A DNA stretch of 64,000 nucleotides from Brevundimonas sp. Root1279 (GCF_001425945.1 NZ_LMEB01000005.1:124001-188000); one strand, 5' to 3'. Positions 8,053-20,292 are shown, numbered from the stretch's first letter. Numbers and translations are program-made. Notes: a model not told the origin generated them from the sequence alone.

Positions 8053-8994
8053 TCACTGAGTGGGAAGCAGGAAGACGAGGGGGACGTCGAGCCGCTGGTT
8101 CCAGGACTTTTCGTTGTGTTCGGCGCCGGGGAAGACGAGGGAGCGGAAGCGGTCGGGCGTCCATCCTTCGCCGCGGATCGTGGCGTCGATGCGGCTCTGG
8201 AACTCGGCGTAGAAGGCGTCGGTGCTTTCGTCGCCGCGGTCGAAATAGAGGAAGTGACCGCCCTTGGGCGGCAGGTCGGCCTTGATCACGCCGGTCCAGG
8301 CCTCGGTCAGGCGATCGCGCCAGGCCGCGAGGGCGGCGGGGTCGGTGAGCTGCTCGATGCGGATCGGCCAGTGGGTCGAGACGCAGGCCGCGCCCCCGAA
8401 GGTCAGGGGGTAGCGCATCAGGGCGTACATCGAGATCAGCCCGCCCATGCTCGAGCCCATGATCGCCGTGTCCACGCGGCCCGGATTGGTGCGGTAGGTC
8501 CGGTCGATGAAGGGTTTCAGCTCGCGGACAATGAAGCGCAGATAGCCGTCCGACAGCGGCTCGCCGCCGTAGATCGCCTGGACGTCGGCGCGCATGTCGT
8601 CGGGCAGGGCGGCGATCAGATTGGCCGGGATGTATTCGCGCAGGCGCAGGTCCGTATTGCCGATCCCGACCACGATGGGGGTGCGGATCTGGCCGTTGGC
8701 GCTGAGCCGGGCGACGTGCTCGTCCACCCCCCATTCGGCCCCGTAGGGCGCGCGCGAGGCGTCGAACAGGTTCTGGCCGTCGTGCATGTAGAGGACGGGG
8801 TAGTGGCGGTCCGAGGCGTCGTAGCCGGGCGGCAGCCAGACGGTGACGTCGCGAGGCTGGACGAAGGCGGAGGCCATCTGCGGATGCTCGACCAGGCGGC
8901 CCTGGGTGGGCGCGTCGGCGCGAGCCCGGCTCGCCTGGGCGACGAGCGGCGCGGCCGCGAGGGCGGCCAGGAGGGCGCGGCGATCGAAGCTCAT
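8053..8994 (-). CDS. Secreted esterase of the IroE/Fes-like (esterase D) family
   Basis: This 313-residue alpha/beta hydrolase has a signal peptide of Tat-like appearance (DRRALLAALAA, cleavage near 27). The catalytic Ser is in GSSMGG near 177-184 and the catalytic His in GAEHNEKSW near 293. HDGQNLFD near 78 is typical of the putative-esterase family (PF00756). Its ATG overlaps the MFS stop as ATGA, so translation is probably coupled. Being inside a maltodextrin operon suggests a role in removing acyl groups from, or otherwise processing, imported alpha-glucans. Some members act on glucan esters, but the substrate here is unknown. Confidence 0.8.
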   Translation of the reverse strand: MSFDRRALLAALAAAPLVAQASRARADAPTQGRLVEHPQMASAFVQPRDVTVWLPPGYDASDRHYPVLYMHDGQNLFDASRAPYGAEWGVDEHVARLSANGQIRTPIVVGIGNTDLRLREYIPANLIAALPDDMRADVQAIYGGEPLSDGYLRFIVRELKPFIDRTYRTNPGRVDTAIMGSSMGGLISMYALMRYPLTFGGAACVSTHWPIRIEQLTDPAALAAWRDRLTEAWTGVIKADLPPKGGHFLYFDRGDESTDAFYAEFQSRIDATIRGEGWTPDRFRSLVFPGAEHNEKSWNQRLDVPLVFLLPTQ

Positions 8995-10535
8995 GCCGCC
9001 TCCTTGGGGACCATCAGGCTGGCGACCGCGGCGAGGGCGAAGCTGGCGCCGCCGAGGACCAGGGCGAACACCGCCTGATCCGCGAAGAAGGTCTTCAGCA
9101 GGACGCCGAGCAGGGTGGCGGCGACCAACTGGGGCACCACGATGAAGATGTTGAAGATGCCCATGTAGACGCCCATTTTCCGGCCCGGCACGGCGTTCGA
9201 CAGGATGGCGTAGGGCAGGGAGACGATCGACGCCCAGGCGAAGCCCACGCCGATCATCGGCAGCCACAGCAGGGCCGGATCGCGGATCAGGAAGACGCCG
9301 AGGAAGCCTGCGGCGCCGAGCAGCAGATTGACCGCATGGGCGCCGCGCAGCCCGGTGCGGCGGGCCAGCACCGGGATCAGGAAGGCGGCGAGGGCGGCGA
9401 CGCCGTTGTAGATGCCCATCAGCACCCCCACCCAGTCGGCGCCCTGGGCGTAGCCGGCCGAGGTCGCATCGGGCGAGGCGAAGTGCACGGCGGTGACCGC
9501 CGGGGTCATGTAGATCCACATCGAGAACAGGGCGAACCAGCTGAAGAACTGCACGACGGCCAGGCCGCGCATGGTCTTGGGCATGGCGAACAGGTCGTCG
9601 ACGATCTCGGTCAGTCCGTTGGAGACTTTCCGGCCGCGGAATAGGGCGACGGCCCACTGCAGCAGGCCGGCGGTCACGATCAGGCCGGCCAGGACATAGA
9701 GCTCCTTGGCCAGGCCCAGATAGGCCACGGCGAGGGCGGCGCCGAGGCCGATCACGACCCACGGCAGGCCGCCCCAGCTGTAGGCGGCCGCGCTCCGCTC
9801 GGGGGTGGTCGGGACGGCGTCGCCGCGCGCCTGTTCGAAGGCCTCGATCTGGGCCGGGCTGTATTCGCGGGTGGTGACCACGGTCCACAGCACGGCGGCC
9901 AGGAGGGCCGCGGCGCCGACGTAGAAGGAGATGCGCACGCTGAGCGGCACCACGCCCTCGGGCGCGGTGGAGGCGACGTCGAACCAGTTCGACAGCATCC
10001 ACGGCAGGCAGGAGGCGAACACCGCCCCGGCCCCGATGAAGAAGCTCTGCATCGCATAGCCCGTCGCGCGCTGCTCCTCGGGCAGATTGTCGCCGACGAA
10101 GGCCCGGAACGGCTCCATGGTCACATTGATGGAGGCGTCCATGATCCAGAGCATGGAGGCCGCGACCCACAGGTAGGGGCTGTGCGGCATCACCAGCAGG
10201 GCCAGGGTGGTCAGGATGGCCCCGACCAGGAAGTAGGGCCTGCGCCGGCCCAGCGGCGTCCAGGTCTTGTCGCTGAAATGGCCGATGATCGGCTGCACCA
10301 GCAGGCCGGTCAGCGGCGCCGCGATCCACAGGATGGCCAGGGAATCCACCTCGGCGCCGAGGGTCTGGAAGATCCGGCTGGTGTTGGCGTTCTGCAGACC
10401 GAAGCCGATCTGGATGCCGAAGAAGCCGACGCACATGTTCCAGATCGCCAGCCCGCTGAGGCGCGGGCGGACGGTCTGGTCGACGGTTCCGGAAACGGGG
10501 GCCGCGGCGACGGCGTCAGGCGTGGTGGGGGTCAA
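8991..10535 (-). CDS. malY: MFS maltose/maltodextrin transporter (MalY/SLC45-like)
   Basis: This is an inner-membrane secondary transporter of 514 residues with about 12 helices. The loop motif [11 protein letters not shown] near residues 77-87 and MEPFRAF near 135 are typical of the sucrose/maltose MFS group that includes Caulobacter MalY. It probably takes maltose or short maltodextrins from periplasm to cytoplasm. The start is TTG at 10535, overlapping the GH97 stop as TTGA; the downstream esterase start overlaps its own stop as ATGA. The neighbourhood (LacI regulator, GH13, GH97 and TonB receptor) agrees with this substrate. The name MalY follows Caulobacter and is unrelated to the E. coli protein of that name. 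Confidence 0.85.
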   Translation of the reverse strand: MTPTTPDAVAAAPVSGTVDQTVRPRLSGLAIWNMCVGFFGIQIGFGLQNANTSRIFQTLGAEVDSLAILWIAAPLTGLLVQPIIGHFSDKTWTPLGRRRPYFLVGAILTTLALLVMPHSPYLWVAASMLWIMDASINVTMEPFRAFVGDNLPEEQRATGYAMQSFFIGAGAVFASCLPWMLSNWFDVASTAPEGVVPLSVRISFYVGAAALLAAVLWTVVTTREYSPAQIEAFEQARGDAVPTTPERSAAAYSWGGLPWVVIGLGAALAVAYLGLAKELYVLAGLIVTAGLLQWAVALFRGRKVSNGLTEIVDDLFAMPKTMRGLAVVQFFSWFALFSMWIYMTPAVTAVHFASPDATSAGYAQGADWVGVLMGIYNGVAALAAFLIPVLARRTGLRGAHAVNLLLGAAGFLGVFLIRDPALLWLPMIGVGFAWASIVSLPYAILSNAVPGRKMGVYMGIFNIFIVVPQLVAATLLGVLLKTFFADQAVFALVLGGASFALAAVASLMVPKEAA

Positions 10536-12625
10536 CGACGACCTCTTCCTAGGGGCACGAAGCGGATGGCCTGGCCGCCGCCGGGGGCGAGGCGCAGAGT
10601 GAGGGTGTCGGCGGCGGTGACCTCCTGGGTCACGATGTCGATGGCCTCGCGGTTGGTCTTCCAGTGGGCGCCCGGGGCGTCACGGTAGATCTCGGCGCGG
10701 TAGCGGCGTCCCGGCTCAAGGAAGCTGAGCGACGCCGGCAGGTTGCGCGGCTCCTCGTCGGTGATGGCGCCCAGGAACCACTGGTCGGAGTTGCGGTCCT
10801 TGCGGGCGATGGTGACGAAGTCGCCGACCTCGCCGTTGAGGACGCGGGTGTCCTCCCAGTCGGTGACCACGTCCTTGATGAACTGGAACGGGCCGGGGTT
10901 GGCCTCGTAGTTCTCGAGGATGTCGGCGGCCATCTGGATCGGGCTGTAGAGGGTCACGTACAGGGCCAGCTGCTTGGCCCAGGTGGTGGCCACGCCGTCC
11001 GGCGCGCGGGTGTTCATGCCGAAGATGCCGGGGGTGAAGTCCATCGGCCCGGCGAGCATGCGGGTGAACACCAGGTTGACCTCGTGCTCCGGCGGATTCC
11101 CCGGGTTGCCCCAGGCGTTGTACTCCATGCCGCGCTGGCCCTCGCGGCTGATGATGTTCGGATAGGTCCGGCGAAGGCCGGTGTCCTTCAGCGGCTCGTG
11201 GGCGTTGACCGCGACCTGGTGGCGGGCGGCGGATTCGATGACCCGCTGGTGGTGCTGCACCATCGGCTGGCTCTCGTGCCAGGCCATGGTCGCCTGTCCG
11301 TCCAGACCGCGCACCCGGGCGCCGCCGGCGTCGGCCACATAGCCCGTCTTCACGGAGTGCCAGCCCATGCGCTGGTACAGGGCGAAGCCCGCGTCCATCT
11401 GCTGTTCGTAGTGGAAGGCGTTCCCGCCGGTCTCGTGGTGGCCGATGATCTCGACGCCCTTCGAGCGCGCATAGTCGGCGATGCGCTGGATGTCCCAGTC
11501 GGCATAGGGCTCGGTGAAGCTGTAGTCCCAGCCGTTGCCGAACCACTCGCCGTCCCAGCCCTTGTTCCAGCCCTCGACCAGGACGCCGCCGAAGCCGTGC
11601 TGGGCCGCGAAGTCGATGTGCTTGAGGGTGTAGTCGGTGGTCGCGCCGTGCTTGGGACCCGAGGCCCAGGTCTTCCGGTCCAGGTGCATGTCCCACCAGA
11701 TGCCGACGTATTTCATCGGCTTGAACCAGCTGACGTCGCCCAGCTTGTTGGGCTCGTTGAGGTTCAGGATCAGGCCCGAGGTGACCAGCTCGCCGGCGGT
11801 GTCGGTGATCTGCAGGGTGCGCCAGGGGGTATGGAAGGGCAGGTCGCGGGTGACCACGGCGTTGGTCAAGCCCGGCGTCAGCGCCGCCTTGAAGCGGCCG
11901 CCGCCCACGCGGCGCAGGTTCATGCCCGAATAGTCGACCAGGGCCGCCTCGTGCAGCGAGACGTGCAGGCCGCCGTCGGTGCGCAGGGTGATCGGGGTCT
12001 GGGCGACGCCGACCTCGTCGATGCGGGTGCGGTTGTAGAGGTACTCCTCGCGGTTCCACTCGAAGGCCGGGACCCACCAGGCCTCGCCCGCGTCGGCGAC
12101 GGCGAACTCGGTCAGCTCCTCGGAGACGTTCAGGGTCTTGAGGTTGGCCTGTTCGGGGAACTCGTAACGGAAGCCGACGCCGTCGTCATAGATGCGGAAG
12201 ACCACGTCGAACCTGCGGCTCAGCGGCGCGCGCTCGACGAAGTGGGTGCGCCACTCGGTGTAGCGGTTCTGCATGTGGCGCTTCTCGCCCCATGGCTGCT
12301 CCCAGGGCTCGTCATGCGAGGTCGGGGCGTCGGCGGTGACGGTGAAGTTGCGCTCCAGCTTGGTCGCGTCGGTGAGGATGAAACCGAGGCGCGAGGCCTC
12401 GATCACCGGCCGGCCCATCCGGCTGACCGTATACTCCGGCCGGCCCTCGCCGGTGACGCCGACCTGGACCGTGAGCACGCCGCCGGGCGACGAGGCGCTG
12501 GCTTGGCCGACCGCGCCGGCGGGGGCCTGGGCCACGTCCTGGGCGAGCGGTTGGGCCAGCGCCGAGGCGGGCAGGGCGGCCATCAGGGCGGTGGTCGAGA
12601 TCAGGAAGCGGCGGGTCAGGATCAC
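10532..12625 (-). CDS. GH97 alpha-glucosidase (SusB-like)
   Basis: This 697-residue periplasmic enzyme hydrolyses alpha-glucosidic bonds. It has a signal peptide (1-24, ending ALA), an N-terminal beta-sandwich, and a TIM barrel with GIWWDMHL near 310, [14 protein letters not shown] near 350 and [10 protein letters not shown] near 400. [10 protein letters not shown] near 473 and [11 protein letters not shown] near 501 carry the glutamates typical of inverting SusB-type members. The start is GTG 12625 with a GGAG 5 bases upstream. The gene opens the leftward GH97-MFS-esterase-GH15 operon and diverges from malI. The shared 104-base spacer contains the TTTGCA repeat operator. Confidence 0.92.
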   Translation of the reverse strand: MILTRRFLISTTALMAALPASALAQPLAQDVAQAPAGAVGQASASSPGGVLTVQVGVTGEGRPEYTVSRMGRPVIEASRLGFILTDATKLERNFTVTADAPTSHDEPWEQPWGEKRHMQNRYTEWRTHFVERAPLSRRFDVVFRIYDDGVGFRYEFPEQANLKTLNVSEELTEFAVADAGEAWWVPAFEWNREEYLYNRTRIDEVGVAQTPITLRTDGGLHVSLHEAALVDYSGMNLRRVGGGRFKAALTPGLTNAVVTRDLPFHTPWRTLQITDTAGELVTSGLILNLNEPNKLGDVSWFKPMKYVGIWWDMHLDRKTWASGPKHGATTDYTLKHIDFAAQHGFGGVLVEGWNKGWDGEWFGNGWDYSFTEPYADWDIQRIADYARSKGVEIIGHHETGGNAFHYEQQMDAGFALYQRMGWHSVKTGYVADAGGARVRGLDGQATMAWHESQPMVQHHQRVIESAARHQVAVNAHEPLKDTGLRRTYPNIISREGQRGMEYNAWGNPGNPPEHEVNLVFTRMLAGPMDFTPGIFGMNTRAPDGVATTWAKQLALYVTLYSPIQMAADILENYEANPGPFQFIKDVVTDWEDTRVLNGEVGDFVTIARKDRNSDQWFLGAITDEEPRNLPASLSFLEPGRRYRAEIYRDAPGAHWKTNREAIDIVTQEVTAADTLTLRLAPGGGQAIRFVPLGRGRR

Positions 12626-12685
12626 GGGTTTCTCCGGTCATGAGGGCTTGCCAAGGACGGCAGGCGCAGCGCAGATGACGCAAGG

Positions 12686-12703
12686 TTTGCAGCAAAATTT
12701 GCA
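12686..12703. promoter_or_regulatory. Candidate MalI operator in the GH97-malI spacer
   Basis: TTTGCA occurs twice, separated by GCAAAA, in the 104-base spacer between the divergent GH97 and malI genes. The same TTTGCA pair, with a 4-base gap, occurs at the two other maltodextrin promoters (17245 and 17421). The block also contains the small palindromes TTTGCAGCAAA and GCAAAATTTGC. For malI it overlaps a possible -35 (TTGCAG, 12687-12692) that lies 18 bases from CATTAG. Binding by MalI is inferred from position and recurrence. Confidence 0.5.
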
Positions 12704-12729
12704 GCCTGACCATTAGCCGGAAACGCAAC

Positions 12730-13740
12730 GTGAGCCGCCGAAACACCCGCCTCGAAGACCTGGCCCAGCTGGCCGGGGTGTCGATCTCCACGGCCTCGCG
12801 CGCGCTCAACGATCATCCGGCCGTCAACGCCCGCACCAAGCAACTGATCTGGAAGCTGGCGCGCGAGCATGACTACCCGTTCCGCCGCTACATGCCGGCC
12901 GGTCCGGTCGGCGCCGAGGGCATCATCGCCCTGGTCACGCCCCGGCCGCAGGGCCGCGAGGGCCGGCTGAGCGACCCCTTCTTCCTTGAGCTTCTGGCCG
13001 GCGTCGGCGAGGCCGCGCGGGAGCGCGACTGCGACGTCATCATGAGCCACTTCTCGCCGACCTCGTACGACGACCTGTCCGCGGCCATGAACACCCGCGC
13101 CGACGGCGTGATCTTCCTGGGCCAGTCGTTCCTGCACCAGAGCCTGAACCGGCTGGCCGAGACCGACGGCCGCTTCGTGGTCTGGGGCGCCGAGATGCCG
13201 GACCAGGCCTATTGCTCGGTCGGTTCGGACAATCTGGCCGGCGGACGCCGGGCGACGCTTCACCTGGCGCGGCTGGGTCGCAAGCGCATCGTCTTCCTGG
13301 GCGACCTGGACCCGCCCGAAGCCATGCAGCGTCATCGCGGCTACCTGGAGGCCCTGGCCAAGTCGGGGCTGGAGGTCGACGCCGACCTGATCATGGAAGC
13401 CCATTTCGAGGTCGAGTCCGCCGAGGCCTCGGTCGACGGCCTGATCCGGCGCGGGACGAAGTTCGACGGCATCGTCTGCGCCTCGGACCAGATTGCGCTG
13501 GGCGCCGTGCGGGCCCTGCTGAACGCCGGCCTGCGCGTGCCTGAGGACGTATCGGTGATCGGCTTCGACAATGTGCCGTTCAGCCGCTACTCGCGCCCGG
13601 CCCTGTCGACCATCGCGCAGGACACGATGAAGGCCGGACGCCTGTTGGTGTCGAAGCTGCTCGACAACCCGGGCGCATCGGTCGGCCGCTCGGAACGCAT
13701 TCCGACGGACCTGATCGTGCGCGAGAGCTGCGGCGGCTGA
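12730..13740 (+). CDS. malI: LacI-family regulator of the maltodextrin locus
   Basis: This 336-residue repressor has an N-terminal LacI helix-turn-helix (LEDLAQLAGVSISTASRAL, about 8-26) and hinge, followed by a sugar-binding domain of the periplasmic-binding-protein fold (about 62-330). It contains DGVIFLGQS, GSDNLAGGRRAT and the family-typical SVIGFDNVPFSRY. The start is GTG 12730; no upstream alternative fits the HTH position. It is transcribed divergently from the GH97 operon and stops 5 bases before the convergent GH13 gene. It probably responds to maltose or a maltodextrin and represses the three promoters bearing TTTGCA repeats, including its own. Caulobacter MalI has the same genomic context. 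Confidence 0.88.
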   Translation: MSRRNTRLEDLAQLAGVSISTASRALNDHPAVNARTKQLIWKLAREHDYPFRRYMPAGPVGAEGIIALVTPRPQGREGRLSDPFFLELLAGVGEAARERDCDVIMSHFSPTSYDDLSAAMNTRADGVIFLGQSFLHQSLNRLAETDGRFVVWGAEMPDQAYCSVGSDNLAGGRRATLHLARLGRKRIVFLGDLDPPEAMQRHRGYLEALAKSGLEVDADLIMEAHFEVESAEASVDGLIRRGTKFDGIVCASDQIALGAVRALLNAGLRVPEDVSVIGFDNVPFSRYSRPALSTIAQDTMKAGRLLVSKLLDNPGASVGRSERIPTDLIVRESCGG

Positions 13741-13745
13741 GACCA

Positions 13746-15374
<1,629 letters not shown>

Positions 15375-15376
15375 TC

Positions 15377-17194
15377 TCAGCCTTCGGAGACGCAGACAAT
15401 GTAGCCCAGGGCGGGCACGGAAACGGATACTGAGCCCGGCGCAGAGCTGCGGGCGGGGCACTGGCCGAGCAGGGCTCGCCATTGGGCGGAGCCGAGCTCG
15501 ACGGCGACGTTGACGTCACGCGCTTCGGTGGAGGTGTTGAACACCACCAGCGTCTCGCCGTCATCATCAAGTCTGGAGAGGGCCAAAATGCCGGGCTCCT
15601 GGTCGGCGGTGCGCGTCACCACCCTGCCGTGGCGCAGGCGGGCGTCGGCGGCGCGGGCGCGGGTCATCTCGGCGATGCGCCGGTACATGTCGGCGTTGGC
15701 GTCGAAGGTCTCCGAGGCCGCGCCGATCCGCCGGTCGTCCGCATAGGAGCCGACGCGCGTCTCGAACATGTCCTGGCGGGCGCGGCGGTCGTCGCCGTCG
15801 CCGGTGAAGCCCTGCTCGTCGCCGTAGTAGATCACCGGCACGCCGCGGCCGAGGATGACCAGGGCGTGCGCCAGGGCGGCGCGGTCCAGCAGTTCGGCGT
15901 CCGAGACGTCCGGCATGTCCTTGAGGATCAGGTGGCCGATGCGGCCCATGTCGTGGTTGCCGGTGAAGGTCGGCAGCTTGCGCGCCGTCGCCTCGCCGCC
16001 CGCGTAGATGGGATCCTCCATCAGCAGATAGCCCATGTCGGCCGGGCCGCCGCCCTTGCCCGTGACCAGGTTCTGGACGACGCGCTGGTAGGCGAAGTCG
16101 AGCACGGTCGGCAGGCCGTCGACCACGGTGTGCATGGCCGCCGTGCCGCTCGTGAAGTCGTAGGTTTCGCCGAAGATGTGGAAGTTCGGGATGCCCTTGG
16201 CGCGGGCGCGTTCGAGGATGGCCGGGCTGAAGACCTGCCAGAACTCCGGGTTCACGTGGCGGGCGGTGTCGATGCGGTAGCCGTCGATGCCGTAGTCGTC
16301 GATCCAGGCGCCGTAGACGTCGATGAAGCCCTGCACCACGTCCGGCTTTTCAGTGAACAGGTCATCGAGGCCGGCGAAGTCGCCGTCCATGCGGGCTTCG
16401 CTGTACCAGGCGCTGTTGCCGCGGTTGTGGTAGTTGGCCGGGTCGTTGAGCCAGTCGGGTTTCTTGCGCGTCTCTTCGCCCGCCGGGACGTAGGGGGTGT
16501 AGGCGTAGTCCAGGCTGGTCATCCGGCTGAAGTCGGAGCCCGGTGCGCCGGTGAAGCCCTCGTTGATCGCCTCGCCGGTCAGCCCGCCGCGACGGCTGTA
16601 GGGATAGTCGCCCTTCCAGCGGTAGCCGCAGTCGTTCTGCGGGCACTCGCGGTACTGGATGACGTCCGCAGTGTGGTTGATGACGATGTCCAGATAGACC
16701 TTCATGCCGCGCGCATGGGCGGCGTCGACCAGGGCGCGGAAGTCGTCATTGGTCCCGAAATGCGGGTCGACGCGCGTGAAGTCGGTGATCCAGTAGCCGT
16801 GGTAGGCCGAGCTCTGGTGTCCGGGCGGGCCCTGCACGGGCTTGTTCTCGAAGACGGGGGCCAGCCACAGGGCGGTGACGCCCATGCCTTGCAGATAGTC
16901 GAGCTTGCCCATCAGGCCGCGCAGGTCGCCGCCGTGGTAGAAGCCCGGATCGGTCGGATCGTAGCCGGTGGCGAGGCGGTCGCCGCTCAGGCCGCCGAGG
17001 TTGTTGGCGGCGTCGCCGTCGGCGAACCGGTCCGGCAGGACGAAATAAATCACCTCATCCTCAGCCGGACGCTCCCGCAACGCTTGCAGGGCGGGGGTCG
17101 TCTGGGCCAGAGCCGGGGCGGCCGCCAGGGTCGCCAGCAGGGCGCAGGCGACGAACGCACGCCCTCGAATCGGCCGCTTTACGCTTCCGGTCAT
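15377..17194 (-). CDS. Secreted GH13 alpha-amylase / maltodextrin glucosidase
   Basis: This 605-residue enzyme has a signal peptide (about 1-31, ending ALA) and acts in the periplasm or outside. It contains the GH13 regions: DIVINHTADV, nucleophile Asp in GYRIDTARH near 306, acid Glu in IFGETYD near 342, and FTGNHDMGR near 413. Cysteines in the insert YRECPQNDCGYRW suggest a disulfide in domain B. I chose ATG 17194 because the 41 codons upstream cross the promoter region and do not look coded. The gene heads an operon with the cytoplasmic GH13 enzyme and diverges from malA. Confidence 0.9.
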   Translation of the reverse strand: MTGSVKRPIRGRAFVACALLATLAAAPALAQTTPALQALRERPAEDEVIYFVLPDRFADGDAANNLGGLSGDRLATGYDPTDPGFYHGGDLRGLMGKLDYLQGMGVTALWLAPVFENKPVQGPPGHQSSAYHGYWITDFTRVDPHFGTNDDFRALVDAAHARGMKVYLDIVINHTADVIQYRECPQNDCGYRWKGDYPYSRRGGLTGEAINEGFTGAPGSDFSRMTSLDYAYTPYVPAGEETRKKPDWLNDPANYHNRGNSAWYSEARMDGDFAGLDDLFTEKPDVVQGFIDVYGAWIDDYGIDGYRIDTARHVNPEFWQVFSPAILERARAKGIPNFHIFGETYDFTSGTAAMHTVVDGLPTVLDFAYQRVVQNLVTGKGGGPADMGYLLMEDPIYAGGEATARKLPTFTGNHDMGRIGHLILKDMPDVSDAELLDRAALAHALVILGRGVPVIYYGDEQGFTGDGDDRRARQDMFETRVGSYADDRRIGAASETFDANADMYRRIAEMTRARAADARLRHGRVVTRTADQEPGILALSRLDDDGETLVVFNTSTEARDVNVAVELGSAQWRALLGQCPARSSAPGSVSVSVPALGYIVCVSEG

Positions 17195-17244
17195 CGCTTC
17201 GTCCCCGTGGTAATGTCCGCGGACGTCGTGGCCCGCTGGATCAG

Positions 17245-17280
17245 TTTGCAAGATTTTGCAGTCGTTCGGCCGCCTGTCAA
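17245..17280 (-). promoter_or_regulatory. Amylase promoter with overlapping TTTGCA-repeat operator
   Basis: Reading leftward, a perfect -35 (TTGACA, complement of 17275-17280) is followed after 16 bases by CAAAAT (17258-17253), about 60 bases before the amylase ATG. The TTTGCA direct repeat (17245-17260, 4-base gap) covers the -10, a position suited to repression. Promoter and operator are inferred from sequence alone. Confidence 0.6.
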
Positions 17281-17400
17281 CCAGTTCACAATTTGCCGAG
17301 GAATGGCTGTCGTACAAGGCTTTTTCCTTTGTGCACTGCGATATGGCAGGTGCAAGGCGTCACATTTCCGCCACGTCGGGGCGAGCTGCGGTGAATGCAT

Positions 17401-17436
17401 GCTTGCAAGCGGCCAGCAAGTTTGCATAACTTTGCG
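17401..17436 (+). promoter_or_regulatory. malA promoter and TTTGCA-repeat operator
   Basis: The perfect palindrome GCTTGCAAGC (17401-17410) supplies a -35-like TTGCAA. Sixteen bases on is a -10-like CATAAC (17425-17430), 55 bases before the malA ATG. TTTGCA-TAAC-TTTGCG (17421-17436) overlaps the -10 and matches the repeats at 12686 and 17245 in sequence. This is consistent with repression of malA by MalI. Confidence 0.5.
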
Positions 17437-17484
17437 ATGACGCCGGACGCTTCGATAGAAATGCGCTGGCCTAGGGAGAATGAG

Positions 17485-20268
17485 ATGAACACCCAAGTCA
17501 CCCGTCGTACGCGCCTGCTCGCCAGCGCTGCTGCCGGCGTCGTCGCCGCCCTGGCTTTCACGGGCGCGGCTTCGGCTCAGGACGCCGCGCAAGAGGCGAC
17601 CCAGGTCGACGAAGTCGTCGTCACCGGCATCCGCTCGTCGATCGAAAGCTCCATCGCCGCCAAACGCGAGAACACCTCGATCGTCGAGGTCATCACCGCT
17701 GAAGACATCGGCAAGCTGCCGGACGTCTCGATCGCCGAGTCCCTGGCGCGCCTGCCGGGCCTGACCGCCCAGCGCCTCGACGGCCGCAGCCAGGCCATCT
17801 CCATCCGCGGCCTCGGTCCGGACTTCACCACCGCCCTGCTCAACGGCCGCGAACAGGTCACCACCGGCGACAACCGCGGCGTCGAGTTCGACCAGTATCC
17901 GTCGGAGCTGCTGTCGGGCGTGACCGTCTACAAGACCCCGGACGCCGCCCTGATCGGTCAGGGCCTGGCCGGCACCGTCGACCTGCAGACCATGCGCCCG
18001 CTGGCCTACGGCCGCCGGGCGATCGCCGCCAACGTCCGCTATGAAGTGAACGACATCGGCGCGCTGAACGCCGGCACCAACGACGACGGCGTCCGCTACA
18101 GCATCTCGTACATCGACCAGTTCGCGAACGACACCATCGGCATCGCGCTGGGCTACGCCCACATGACCTCGCCGTACCAGTCGGAGCGCTTCAACGCCTG
18201 GGGCTATCCCTCGGTCGGCGCCGGCGAGCTGGTGATCGGCGGCGTCAAGCCGTACGTCATGTCGAGCGAACTCGAGCGCGACGGCTTCATGGGCGTGGTC
18301 GAGTTCCGCCCGAACGAGCAGTGGCACACGACCTTCGACGCCTTCTATTCGAAGTTCGACAACACCCAGATCATGCGCGGCATCGAGTTCCCGCTGGCGT
18401 GGGGCGGCCAGGCGGAAGCCACCCCCGGCGCGTGCGCCGCCGGCGGCAATGTGCAGTCCCCCGTCTGCCGTCCGGGTCCGCAACTGCAGCCCGGCTACAC
18501 CATCGAGGACGGCATGGTCACGGCCGGCACCTTCACCAATGTGAAGGGCGTCATCCGCAACGACGTCAACAAGCGCGAGAGCGAGGTCAAGGCCTTCGGC
18601 TTCAACACCGAGTACTCGCCGAACGAGCGCTTCACCTTCGAGGCTGACCTCAGCTACTCGGGCGTCGAACGCAACGACATGGTCCTGGAGACCTATTCCG
18701 GGACCGGCCGCAACATCGACGGCGCCCTGGACACCCTGGACTTCGCCATCAACGACGACGGCGTGGTGCAGTTCGACAACCAGCTCGACTACGCCGATCC
18801 GAACCTGATCCGCCTGACCAGCCCGCAAGGCTGGGGCGGCGACGTGATCCCGGGCGGCCAGGACGGCTACCTCAACACCCCGACCATCAACGACGAACTG
18901 TTCGCCGGCCGTCTGCAGATGACGACCATCTTCGACAGCGGCCCGTTCCGCTCGGTCGACATCGGCGTCAACGCCAACAGCCGCGAAAAAGAGTTCATCA
19001 ACGACCAGTACTTCCTGGGCGTCCCGGGCGGCGCGAGCCCGCTGGTGCCGACCGCCTACCTGCTCGAGCCGACCTCGCTGGCCTATCTCGGCATTGACCG
19101 GGTGATCAGCTACGACGCGCTCGGCCTGGTCCGCGACGGCTTCTACAACCAGGTCCGCAACCCGAACTCGGACGTCCTCGCCGGCAACTGGCAGGTCGAG
19201 GAGAAGGTCACCACGGCCTACATGCGCGCCAACCTGGACACCCAGCTGGGCTCGATGCCGCTGACCGGCAACTTCGGTTTCCAGACCCAGTTCATCAACC
19301 AGAGCTCGAACGGCTACGCGGCCTCGGGCACCGGCGCCTCGACCGTGTCGACCCCGGTCTCGGGCGGCGAGGAGTACACCGAGTTCCTGCCCAGCATGAA
19401 CCTGATCCTCGAGGTCGCCGACCAGCGCTACGTCCGCGTCGCCGCGGCCCGGGTCCTGGCCCGTCCGCGCATGGACGACATGCGCGCCAGCCGTCAGTTC
19501 AGCTATAACGCCTCGCTGGCCGGCAGCACCGACATCAACGCCTCGCCGTGGGGCGGGTCGGGCGGCAATCCTGAGCTGCGTCCCTGGATCGCCAACGTCT
19601 ACGACGTATCGTTCGAGCAGTATTTCGGCCGCTCGGCCTATGTCTCGCTGGCCGCCTTCTACAAGGACCTGGATACCTTCATCTACACCCGGAACTCGCT
19701 CGAAGACTTCACCGGCTACCCGGTGAACGGTCCCGAGCCGGCGCTGCGTCAGGGCATCATCTCCTCGCCGCAGAACGGTGAAGGCGGCAAGATCTATGGC
19801 GTCGAGTTCGCGGTTTCGACCCCGTTCGACTTCATGGGTTCGTGGGCGGAAGGCTTCGGCGGCCAGTTCTCGGTCTCGCAGACCAAGAGCAAGATCCAGC
19901 CCGATCCGGCTGCGCCGCCGACCGCGGTGCCGGGCCTCTCGGAAACCGTCGCCAACCTGACCCTGTACTATGAGAAGAACGGCCTGCAGGCCCGGATCTC
20001 GAACCGCTATCGCTCCGAGTTCCTGGGCGAGGTCGCCGGCTTCGGCAACGGCCGCACCCTGCGCCAGGTCGGCGCCGAGAGCGTCGTCGACGCTCAGCTC
20101 GGCTACGAGTTCCAGTCGGGAACCCTGGAAGGCCTGTCCATGCTGTTCCAGGTCAACAACATGACCGACGAGCCGTTCTTCACCTACGAGAACGGCGACG
20201 AGCGCCGGATCATCGACCACCAGCAGTACGGCCGCACCTTCCTGTTCGGCGTCAACTACAAGTACTGA
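17485..20268 (+). CDS. malA: TonB-dependent receptor for maltodextrins
   Basis: This outer-membrane active transporter has 927 residues. The signal peptide is about 1-31 (ending ASA), followed by a TonB box-like DEVVVTG near 40. A plug domain has GKLPDVSIAESLARLPG and the SIRGLGPDF motif, and the long beta-barrel ends in the aromatic YKY. It belongs to the Caulobacterales TonB receptor group whose plugs start with IRSSIESSIAAKR, which includes the maltodextrin receptor MalA. I set the start at ATG 17485, which follows AGGGAG at 9 bases; an ATG 90 bases earlier would put non-signal sequence in front. It diverges from the GH13 pair and ends at a strong terminator. Confidence 0.9.
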   Translation: MNTQVTRRTRLLASAAAGVVAALAFTGAASAQDAAQEATQVDEVVVTGIRSSIESSIAAKRENTSIVEVITAEDIGKLPDVSIAESLARLPGLTAQRLDGRSQAISIRGLGPDFTTALLNGREQVTTGDNRGVEFDQYPSELLSGVTVYKTPDAALIGQGLAGTVDLQTMRPLAYGRRAIAANVRYEVNDIGALNAGTNDDGVRYSISYIDQFANDTIGIALGYAHMTSPYQSERFNAWGYPSVGAGELVIGGVKPYVMSSELERDGFMGVVEFRPNEQWHTTFDAFYSKFDNTQIMRGIEFPLAWGGQAEATPGACAAGGNVQSPVCRPGPQLQPGYTIEDGMVTAGTFTNVKGVIRNDVNKRESEVKAFGFNTEYSPNERFTFEADLSYSGVERNDMVLETYSGTGRNIDGALDTLDFAINDDGVVQFDNQLDYADPNLIRLTSPQGWGGDVIPGGQDGYLNTPTINDELFAGRLQMTTIFDSGPFRSVDIGVNANSREKEFINDQYFLGVPGGASPLVPTAYLLEPTSLAYLGIDRVISYDALGLVRDGFYNQVRNPNSDVLAGNWQVEEKVTTAYMRANLDTQLGSMPLTGNFGFQTQFINQSSNGYAASGTGASTVSTPVSGGEEYTEFLPSMNLILEVADQRYVRVAAARVLARPRMDDMRASRQFSYNASLAGSTDINASPWGGSGGNPELRPWIANVYDVSFEQYFGRSAYVSLAAFYKDLDTFIYTRNSLEDFTGYPVNGPEPALRQGIISSPQNGEGGKIYGVEFAVSTPFDFMGSWAEGFGGQFSVSQTKSKIQPDPAAPPTAVPGLSETVANLTLYYEKNGLQARISNRYRSEFLGEVAGFGNGRTLRQVGAESVVDAQLGYEFQSGTLEGLSMLFQVNNMTDEPFFTYENGDERRIIDHQQYGRTFLFGVNYKY

Positions 20269-20292
20269 TCGTCCCAACCGATCAGCCTGCTG

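Noticed and set aside
5716..9078. Very long open frame (1120 codons) on the plus strand across the glucoamylase and esterase region
   Set aside because: Low-complexity Gly/Ala/Val/Arg translation, opposite two genes with full catalytic motifs; a typical antisense shadow at this G+C.
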